64,000 nucleotides of DNA from Imbricaverruca yamaguchii. Its lineage: Eukaryota > Arthropoda > Thecostraca > Neoverrucidae. This document shows positions 56,181 through 64,000 of this stretch, piece by piece (within the stretch, counting starts at the first letter, position 1; the number at the start of each line of letters is the position of its first letter). The translations under genes were made by a program, and so were the position numbers. Location of the stretch: the NCBI GenBank assembly GCA_034440575.1, contig JAOTOL010001456.1, forward strand, positions 490,001 through 554,000. Reading direction: 5' to 3'. Under the pieces are notes generated by a model, which was given only the letters and a program-made list of their open reading frames with translations, was not told where the DNA came from and made no database searches.

Positions 56181-56224
<44 letters not shown>
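56045..56224. repeat. (CACG)n and (CA)n alternating tract
   Basis: About 180 bp of unbroken pyrimidine-purine alternation: (GCAC)n to about 56140, then mixed, then (CA)n. Confidence 0.98.
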
Positions 56225-56226
<2 letters not shown>

Positions 56227-56953
56227 CTGTCTGTGTATGTTTTTCGTTTTACTCCACCTCTCTAAATGTGACTTTAATTGAACACACCCAATAATCTTCT
56301 AACATATTTAAATTCATTCCTAAATAACTGAAATCAAGTCGATAACGACTTCATACTTACCAATGTTCTGACTTTTCTGAGAATTGTCCACTCCTGACTT
56401 GGGAGCAGAGGCGCAGCTAAACCGGTGGCGCTTCCCTCCGCTCCCCTCAGCGACTTTAGGTCGGCCCCACTTGGAGGATCCTGGCGGCGCCACCGCTTTG
56501 GAGTGAAGTATATGATACACTAAATCCTTCACCTATGTGCTTATGACACATGCAATCGATGCGACCCAAAAACACTTCACCTATCAAATTACGTCACCAT
56601 GAAATACCATGCCTGACCGAGGATAGCAGGGAAGAGCGGGTGATTACTTTGTGCAGGAGCCAGAAGCATGGCGTTGTGTTTGACCAGAAGTGGCACCACC
56701 AAATTCTGGTGGAGGATAATCATCGAAAGCATATTCACGGTTCTCAGCGGCGCAACGAAATTTGAATAGGGCCGGGACATGATATTTGTATCCCATTTTT
56801 TTTCCACGCAGCTCTCATAGGCGTAATGTCAATCTTCACGACGTAGCCGGACGTCGTGAAGCTTAACATCAAGATGTCAAGCCTAGGGGACGTCACCCTG
56901 TCTCCCCTTCCTCCGTTGGCGTTTGCTTCTGGAGGTACGGAGGTTGCTATTGA

Positions 56954-57001
56954 CATATATATGTATATGTATATATATGTATGTATATATATTTATTTAT
57001 A

Positions 57002-57076
<75 letters not shown>

Positions 57077-57078
57077 AT
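56954..57078. repeat. Compound (AT)n(GT)n microsatellite
   Basis: Interrupted AT tract followed by about 13 GT dinucleotides. Confidence 0.97.
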
Positions 57079-57139
57079 ATAACTGGCACCGATCACCAGT
57101 GCTCTTAGCTCTCAGAATGCCCTCAACCCTCAAGTGTTA

Positions 57140-58060
57140 ATCCCAAAGTCAGAAGCATCCCAGTCCATTCCTCCCTGCCTCTCAGGGGAAATACTTATCC
57201 GTCAGGAACACTCTACCTTGCACGTGTCATTCGCAGTCCTCGACAAACTTCTCTAGCTCTCAGGGGAATCCTGCATCTCCGAGACAGGCCTCACAAATTC
57301 TAGCAAATATCGCCAGTTGCCTGAACTCTCCTTCGCTCTTGGGCGGCTCCGTTAGTCCCTCGGTGTTCCTCCAAGGCCTCAGGGGTATCACAACCTGGCC
57401 TGAGAGGACTTTCTTAGCTCTCAGGGGCTCTGTTATCCCGCAAAGGCTCTCAAGCTGATTGGGGCCCTTCCTAGTTATGGACGGCTCTTTTGGCTTGAAT
57501 ATCTTTCCAGCCTCAGTATTCCTCACCTCAATCGCCAGCCAACAAAAAGTATTTTTATCCCTCAATGGACCTTGTTCATACATTCGGGGCCGCTCTCAAT
57601 CTGAGAAGAATCCCGGTCCAGTTCTCTCTGACTCTCACGAGATACTCTTCAGGGACGAGTAGTCTATGGGTAAGTTGCCCATCTTAAATCGGAAGATTGC
57701 GGGTTCGAGTCTCACCTGTCGCTACTCTTCGCCTGCGGCCAATCGGCGTTGGATATTGGCGACGCTACATGACTCAACGGTCGATGTGTCGTAAAGCCAA
57801 TAACCAACCAACCAACCAACCAACCGAGATCCTCTTCATCCCTCATGGTCCTCTCCTACATTAAGGAGCACATCAGTGCTCAATAATCCTGTCTAACTCT
57901 CATATCGGGGATTTCAGATCTGAGATTAGTTCACTTCAGCTCTCGGAGGTCCTGCTTATCCCTCAGTGGTAATGTCAAGCTGAAAGAACATCCCAGCCTT
58001 CTCTGACCCTTACGTGTCCTGATATTCATCAGCTATTAGGGGACATTTCCAGCTGGTATA
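57140..58060. repeat. Degenerate CTCTCAGGGG-rich repeat field
   Basis: AGCTCTCAGGGG, CCTCAGGGGT and TATCCCTCA motifs recur at irregular 50 to 70-nt spacing. A family B SINE (57652-57825) is inserted. No coding signal. Confidence 0.5.
57652..57825 (+). mobile_element. SINE family B, full + strand copy
   Basis: The head GGGACGAGTAGTCTATGGGT, B box GGGTTCGAGTCTCACC, body GACGCTACATGACTCAACGG and a (CCAA)n tail match family B. It interrupts a degenerate CTCAGGGG-rich repeat field. Confidence 0.8.
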
Positions 58061-58844
58061 GGCATTCTAGCCATTGGCCGGATTTTCTGTGGTCTTCATG
58101 GCAGTGTAAAATAATTGATCATGTAGCCTGGAAATTCACAGTTAATGGAATTGTGCTATTTCATCCTTGCCTTAGGTTTTTACCATTTTGCCACATGTGT
58201 GGGCAGTCATTATGCACACGACTGCTAAATCATGTAAAATGCATGTGACTGAAGTTAAAAGGCATTCCACGTTTTTAATCCTTAAGTGACGATCCTTTAT
58301 TTTCTTCCAATCTTCGACTATTCCCAAGCAACTTCTTTCTTCATCCACACAGTTAATGGTGAAATGATTTTAGAACACTGTTTCATGGCCATTGCTAGCC
58401 CTCAGAGTGGATGTCTTCAAGTCTCACGGGCCCTGGCCACACAAGCTGTTAGATGCGTTTTAACTTTTCCTCCGTTATATCTCTGCCCCTCGTGCGGTCG
58501 CCTGGAGGGCCCAATGGACTTTCCAGGATGTCGCGTGCCCCTTGACCCCTTGGAAAAGCCACTACTGAAAAAGCCAGCAGCACGGGCCCTTCCTATGAGC
58601 TTGGATGTCCTTCACGCAGCACCCGGAACCGTTCGCCTCGGCCCGGATCATCTCCGAAGCCAGGGGGCCTCTTTATAGGCACGATACAGCATAACCATAG
58701 TCAGCTCCGGACCCTTCTCCATCAGGGCGGGCCAAGCCGACCCAGAGTGTCAAGGCCGTTAAATCGAGGTCTTGTTCCCCTTGCTGCTGCCGTGCTGCTC
58801 TCTTTGTCGCTCGGTTTGTGCGTGTTGCGGAGACGGCCGGACGT

Positions 58845-59180
58845 CGGTGTGGCTGAAGTTGTTTGTGCAGCTGACGTGGTCGGTGTGGTTGAAGTTGTCT
58901 GTGTAGCTGACGTGGTCGGTGTGGCTGAAGTTGTCTGTGTAGCTGACGTGGTCGGTGTGGCTGAAGTCGTCTGTGCAGCTGACGTGGTCGGTGTGGCTGA
59001 AGTCGTCTGTGTAGCTGACGTGGTCGGTGTGGCTGAAGTCGTCTGTGTAGCTGACGTGGTCGGTGTGGCTGAAGTTGTCTGTGTAGCTGACGTGGTCGGT
59101 GTGGCTGAAGTTGTCTGTGCAGCTGGCGTGGTCGGTGCGGTTGAAGTTGTCTGTGCAGCTGACGTGGTCGGTGTGCCTGC
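58845..59180. repeat. 36-bp minisatellite abutting candidate exon 59183
   Basis: About nine units of GTGGTCGGTGTGGCTGAAGT plus TGTCTGTGTAGCTGAC. It ends at GTGCCTGCAG, the acceptor of the candidate exon. Frames of 241 and 256 codons on opposite strands derive from it. Confidence 0.95.
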
Positions 59181-59182
59181 AG

Positions 59183-59257
59183 GAGCGGACGGCCACGGTG
59201 GTCGGGAGCGGGCCAAGGCTGTGCGGCGCCACCTGGCGCCCGTGCGGATCACAAAAC
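59183..59257 (+). CDS. Candidate internal exon next to 36-bp array, phase 1-1
   Basis: The acceptor GTGCCTGCAG follows a 36-bp minisatellite directly; the donor is CAAAAC|GTGAGT. The 75-nt segment encodes [19 protein letters not shown] then VRITK, basic and GC3-rich. Acceptor, donor and exact multiple-of-three length with symmetric phase support a real exon, and the array-acceptor arrangement repeats what is seen at FHOD exons e, f and j. The family is not recognised. Joined after 52378-52488 the codon at the junction would be GGA (Gly). Confidence 0.55.
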
Positions 59258-59317
59258 GTGAGTGGATGCCGACCCCCCCCCCCGGTCTTGGTCGGCTGAC
59301 GCCCGGCTGCTGTCTGG

Positions 59318-59462
<145 letters not shown>

Positions 59463-60699
59463 ATGTACGTAGTGCATAGTTATAATTTTCACTCATTTCA
59501 ATCGGCAGCAACCTTGTCGAGTTGCACAAATCCAGTCGGCGGTCTGACTTTTTTCTTCGTCCATTGTTCCTGAAGAAAGTGAAGATATCATAACATCGGC
59601 CGTTTGCTAATTTATGCCTAGGTTTTGACTTCCATAAAGCTTCACAATATAAAACTGTTGGAACGTTTGCTTTTTCACCGTATTCTATTTCTGATATCTG
59701 CGCTATTGCATTCTTGCCAGCAAGTGCTGTTTTTATTTGTCAATATCATCTTTTGCCCTCGCCTTTTCCTACATTACCGAATTGTTTCGACGTCTTCACC
59801 TGCTACGTTCCACTCCACGAAAGAAAATAATTCCTGGAAGGTTGGCAGGAAGGTCACCTATGAAAAGACGTCCGGTTTTAAGCTGTTCGGTGCTACCGGT
59901 CACTGGGCTAAAATTCATTTTCATTTCATTGTTTTTTTCCGTGCACCATTCATCTGGCGATAAGAAGCTACCGTCTACCTTGAAGGAAAAGCAAATCATG
60001 GTTCGTGCGCAGGATTAAAGAATATTCTGTTCCTGTATTTTGTGCATCCCAAACATTATCCTTACCATTAACTTACCCGTCATTTTTCCCATTTCGAGCT
60101 TTGAAGAAAGCTCGAAAGCTCTCGTATGCAGGTTTCAAGAAAAATATCCTCCCGTATACGATTACCCAAAATTTACATACCCACTTCCAGGATTGCAAAG
60201 CACAAATCTAACCTGGTTTGTGCGCCGTTTTGTTTTTGACCGATAATTTTTGTTTTAACGAGAACGATTCTCGCCGATAATCGATTATGCTTGCTCAGGG
60301 ATGATGCACGTCAGATGCTTACCGTAACGCGAACATCTGGGGATCTCTAGCTGAGGAAAGAAATCGGGTGGGTGTCCGATGTCACTCGAAGAAAGAACTC
60401 TCGAATATTCTTCATTGTCAGCTGGCACGGCGTCCGCAACAAACGTGCTCGGATGATCACTTGTGTACCCGCGAAAAGTATAGTTACAATGTATGCCACT
60501 TCATGTCTATCAAATGCTATGCGAAGTTCATCTATCAGTTCGTCCTCATATCAATTTCACTGTCACTTACTATTAGTATTACATCTATCGTTTGGTGTCG
60601 CTTGACGGGAAAACTCGAAATATAAGATTTTGTTCCATGATATTGTTATCAGTATTGCACATATTTTTGCTGCGATTTGCCTTGAGAGGTGACTTTGGA

Positions 60700-61025
60700 A
60701 CTGGGCCGAGCCGGGAACTGGTGCCAGGCGGCCTGGTGGCGAATGTTCAACTCTGTACGTCCCGTGCCCAACACTCGCACCATTCGCAACACTTTCCAGT
60801 GCCGCGGCCCATCGGCGAAGCAGTGTGGATGGCTTTTTTTGTTTTATTGGTTGGTTCACGACACACTTTATACACATTCAAAGAAAAACGCCCCCCCCCC
60901 AATTTTTCGGGGGGGGGTTTGAAATGTCCTGGTGGCGTCGGGACCTTTGGTACCATGCGACCTCCACTCGGCCCCCGCCCGCAAAATGTGTCGTGAGCGA
61001 CCCAATAAACATCAACAAACAAACT
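60700..61025. mobile_element. Nested SINE family A pieces, inverted tails
   Basis: 60700-60835 is a diverged + strand body (CCGCGGCCCATCGGCGAAGC). 60838-60885 is a minus-strand tail (GGTTGGTTCACGACACAC). 60985-61022 is a plus-strand tail (TGTGTCGTGAGCGACCCAAT then AAACAAAC). The two tails are inverted around a poly(C)/poly(G) hairpin at 60889-60919, so this is a composite of at least two insertions. Confidence 0.6.
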
Positions 61026-61499
61026 GGTGTAACTCCAGTCTGGTACTCGGGCGCCGTTTGGCGGCCTGGCGCTCGCCACCGCCGATCTGGCCGGGCGCGA
61101 AACCAACCTGTCAACTGTGACGGGCCGCCAACGCCAAAGTTGCCGACAGATTTGCACATGTGTAGCGTTAGACGATGCACCTCTGGCGTGGGTTCCGCCA
61201 TCATTGACGTTAAGACGGACACATATCGATATTTTTAAGTTGTAACATTACGCCTTTCGGTGTTGCATGACAATAATTCATCTACAACTTCGAATATCCC
61301 CCACGCCATTTTACCGTGGGGAGCCGATGGTGCTTGGTATTGATCAGGTGTGGAACTTAATATACATCTGGGGGGGAGCTTGAGCCACCTCCCGCCCCCC
61401 CGTTAAAACATTTCCACTTTGAACGCTAAAATGTGTGAATTACGAGCAAGTCGAGTTAAGTTTTAAATGCTTGAGCCTCCTCCCCAATCATATCAAACA

Positions 61500-61735
61500 A
61501 GCTTCACTCGTCACATTGATTACCACGTATCCGAAAGAATAGATCCCTGTCCCGTTCCGGCCATAGCTATCGCGGAAAATGCCCAAGCGGGCGACAGTTC
61601 TTACCCCACATCGCCTTTGCGCGAGTTAATCATTGTTAATCACCACTGGTTACAGCGAATATTCTCATCCATGCCATATGGGCGCTGTATGACCGAAGCA
61701 GTCGATGCACCCCTAAGCCCAAATAACCAACCAAC
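61500..61735 (+). mobile_element. Probable SINE family C-like copy
   Basis: The 3' end TGTATGACCGAAGCAGTCGA then TGCACCCCTAAGCCC and a CCAAATAACCAACCAAC tail match the other family C-type ends. The 5' limit is uncertain; no clear B box is visible. Confidence 0.4.
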
Positions 61736-62811
61736 TAATCATCCCTGCCATGCACCATACCTACACAAATGTGACACCAACACGCACGAGTAGTGATGAG
61801 AAAGCAGGCTGTTGTTACATTTTTGGTCTCCAGAACATTATCATCTGCAGCGAATTATCCTCTCATTTTTATTATTTGGAGGTCGAATGACGCTGTTTGA
61901 CAATGAGCTGCTCTTTGATAAATTGCTCAACGTTTACTATAAAGTATTCAATCCCTGTATTCAATTACCCCGAAAAATTGTCCTCACTCATACGAAGTGC
62001 AAGTCAAATTCCGCATACCAGTCTGAAATCAATATGGGTGCCTAACACCGATCTCGGGATACCACTGTTCCGAATAGCCCTGCACAAATGTCGTTCCTGG
62101 GTAGGCACCCTTGAGTCAGGGAGACGAAACGTTTCCGAACTCCTACTATATTCATCGATGCAACTTACATAGCTTATCTTTCAAATGACGGGGCTGATGG
62201 GTGTAAAACGTGCCCTTTGATATACAATTATATCGTTTGAAGAGTATCTATTCCATTATCTTTTGATTTTCAGTGGCTTGACCTCTCACGTTTCTGGACA
62301 AACACCACTGAAAATGAACGGATTGCCGCAATGTGTGATTCGCGGTATATTTGTGTGCATTATGTTGGAGCGAACGCGCTGCACCATGCTTTGCTTTAAG
62401 CTGCATTTGGTATTTCACATCTCTTATGAACAAAGTATCGAATTTCGATGTTTAAGTAGGATGTAAAATATATCTGTAAGAATGTCGTGCTTTAGAAAAT
62501 AGTTGTCTTCGAAACACCAATAAAATCCTGCAACTACCTTTCAACGTCTCCGAGTATGGCTGTTCCAAAAATCTGCCTTTTGGCGACGCTACTGGCCCCC
62601 ATTGCATGCGTATAGCTGCTTTTCCTTGGCTCTTTCGGTGACTATCATATACCAAACCTCTTCACAAACGTGCTTCGGACCCAGCCTTAAATCCGGCAGG
62701 GTGGTACATGTTTTATAAAGACGACGCTTTTTGGTGTATTTCTTTGTTACAGTGTTTGTGCTGCAGAATCAGTTGAGCGCCGACTCTTCTCAACCACTCT
62801 ACATGACACAG

Positions 62812-63165
62812 CACAAAGCAGTCTCGCACTCAGCTCACAGTCCAGGCCGTAGCGTTATGGGCGCAAAATGACCAGCGCAGTCGACGCGCCCTAAAGCAAA
62901 AATCCACCACCACCACAGTCCAGGCTGACTGGCACACCGCGACACTTCACAAAGCAGTCTCGCAATCAGCTCACAGTCCAGGCTGGCTGGACACCATGAC
63001 ACTTCACAAAGCAGTCTCGAACTCGGCTCACAGTCCAGGCTGGCTGGACACCATGACACTTCACAAAGCAGTCTCGTACTCGGCTCACAGTCCAGGCTGG
63101 CTGGACACCATGACACTTCACAAAGCAGTCTCGTACTCGGCTCACAGTCCAGGCTGGATGGGACA
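62812..63165. repeat. 57-bp minisatellite with inserted SINE tail
   Basis: Five units containing CACAAAGCAGTCTCG, ACTCGGCTCACAGTCCAGGC and GGACACCATGACACTT. 62850-62915 carries a family C-type SINE end between two units. Confidence 0.9.
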
Positions 63166-63480
63166 CGTGCTGTAAAAACAAAGATGTTTATGCTGCAGAA
63201 TTAGGTGAGCACCGAACGATGAGATTGATCCGACGGCCAAAAACACTGATGGGGCCGAAAACCATTCATACTGGAAGAAAGCGTACGCTTTCGTGCTCGT
63301 CACTGACATATTGCATGAAACATAGACAAGTAGAACCGAGCAAAGCAAGCCTGTAAACGTGTACTGTCACAACGGCACCGTCGTCCCGCAGCAAGCGAAA
63401 AGGGAAGATCCCTTTTCTCCCTTCCTCTCTCCTTCCCTCCTCTCCACTCCGCTCCTCTCCTCTCATCTACTCTACTCCCC

Positions 63481-63570
63481 TCTCCTCTCCTCTCCTCTCC
63501 TCTCCTCTCCTCTCCTCTCCTCTCCTCTCCTCTCCTCTCCTCTCCTCTCCTCTCCTCTCCTCTCCTCTCG
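63481..63570. repeat. (TCTCC)n microsatellite
   Basis: About 18 exact pentamers; a homopurine/homopyrimidine tract with imperfect flanks from 63418. Confidence 0.98.
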
Positions 63571-64000
63571 TCTTTTTTAATTATAAATAGTGGTGTGGAT
63601 GGGATGAGATTTATGCTAGTAGATGTACACTGCGTAAACTCCTTTACACCAGGCATGCATGGGATTTAAAATTATTGATGGGACATTTGATCCAGGCGTC
63701 TGTTGGGCGGTGTCGGGTAAACAGGGCTATATAAGTATTGATAGATGTGTGGGATGCTGATGAATAGTTTAGGATGCGTTATTGGTTGGGGTATTCAATA
63801 TCTTTTCGTCCAGGCCTGTTGTTTCTTCCCTTTTCAGGCTTAACCCAGATGGCCCCTACGGCTCATATTTAGTGTGAACAATGTACGACTTAGGTAACCG
63901 TGGTGGTGATACGCCAGACCGGCGACAGTCGACCAACTGGTTGGACATTGTCGCAGCCTGGCGATGCTCGCGGCCTTGGACCTGATACCATTGTCTCGGT

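Larger units (their letters stand above)
53502..58844. other. Non-coding stretch with microsatellites and SINEs
   Basis: Short open frames (54349-54693 minus, 56550-56807 both strands, 58286-58678 plus) have no splice-site support or recognisable domain. Confidence 0.5.
61026..64000. other. Terminal stretch without supported gene
   Basis: A coding-like patch at 61040-61240 (plus frame ending VGSAIIDVKTDTYRYF) may be a transposon remnant. The rest is SINE pieces, the 57-bp array and the TCTCC tract. Confidence 0.4.

Noticed and set aside
62100..62150. Third hammerhead-like motif (GACGAAACGTTTCC)
   Set aside because: CTGANGA is missing and no stem II forms; similarity is limited to GAAACGTT.

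Overview
This is animal (metazoan) genomic DNA, most likely from an arthropod and perhaps a crustacean; the phylum is my inference from the formin sequence and the repeat content. About two thirds of the window is the 3' part of one split gene on the + strand: the formin FHOD (Drosophila Fhos, vertebrate FHOD1/FHOD3). I placed 17 coding exons between 2944 and 41461. They join with compatible phases at every junction and give 3429 nt, i.e. 1142 codons plus a TGA stop. They encode the end of the FH3/armadillo region, a basic linker, a proline-rich FH1, a complete FH2 and the C-terminal DAD tail. The first exons (GTPase-binding domain and early FH3) lie upstream of the window.

Region by region: 1-2943 is an upstream FHOD intron with a fold-back element that carries a hammerhead-ribozyme-like core. 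2944-22839 holds the FH3 and linker exons, separated by long introns full of minisatellites. 23383-34305 holds FH1 and FH2. 35324-41461 holds the DAD tail. 41462 to about 44731 is the probable 3' UTR, made of three further arrays and ending at a cluster of poly(A) hexamers. 44732-64000 is mostly intergenic or intronic, with SINEs, microsatellites, a CpG-depleted block at 49428-51136, and two phase-1/phase-1 exon candidates (52378-52488, 59183-59257) of an unidentified gene or genes on the + strand.

The most striking feature is the relation between the minisatellites and splicing. By my sum of intervals, tandem arrays cover about 11 kb of the 38.5 kb from the first FHOD exon to the stop plus the adjoining UTR array. 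Downstream of five donors (the exons ending at 9264, 30634, 32806, 34305 and 35504) the repeat unit contains a copy of that exon's own 5' splice site, so each true donor is followed by a ladder of near-identical decoys. Upstream of several acceptors the unit contains a branchpoint-like CTGAC or CTAAC, or the 3' splice site itself (exons starting at 9084, 19421, 22619, 26723 and 36445). The same layout recurs at the unrelated exon at 59183, so it may be genome-wide. The arrays create many long open frames on both strands; I reject these as genes.

Mobile DNA includes three tRNA-derived SINE families, a 3' fragment of a non-LTR retrotransposon, two fold-back elements and an unclassified dispersed repeat. 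No rRNA gene, CRISPR array or convincing functional tRNA gene is present.
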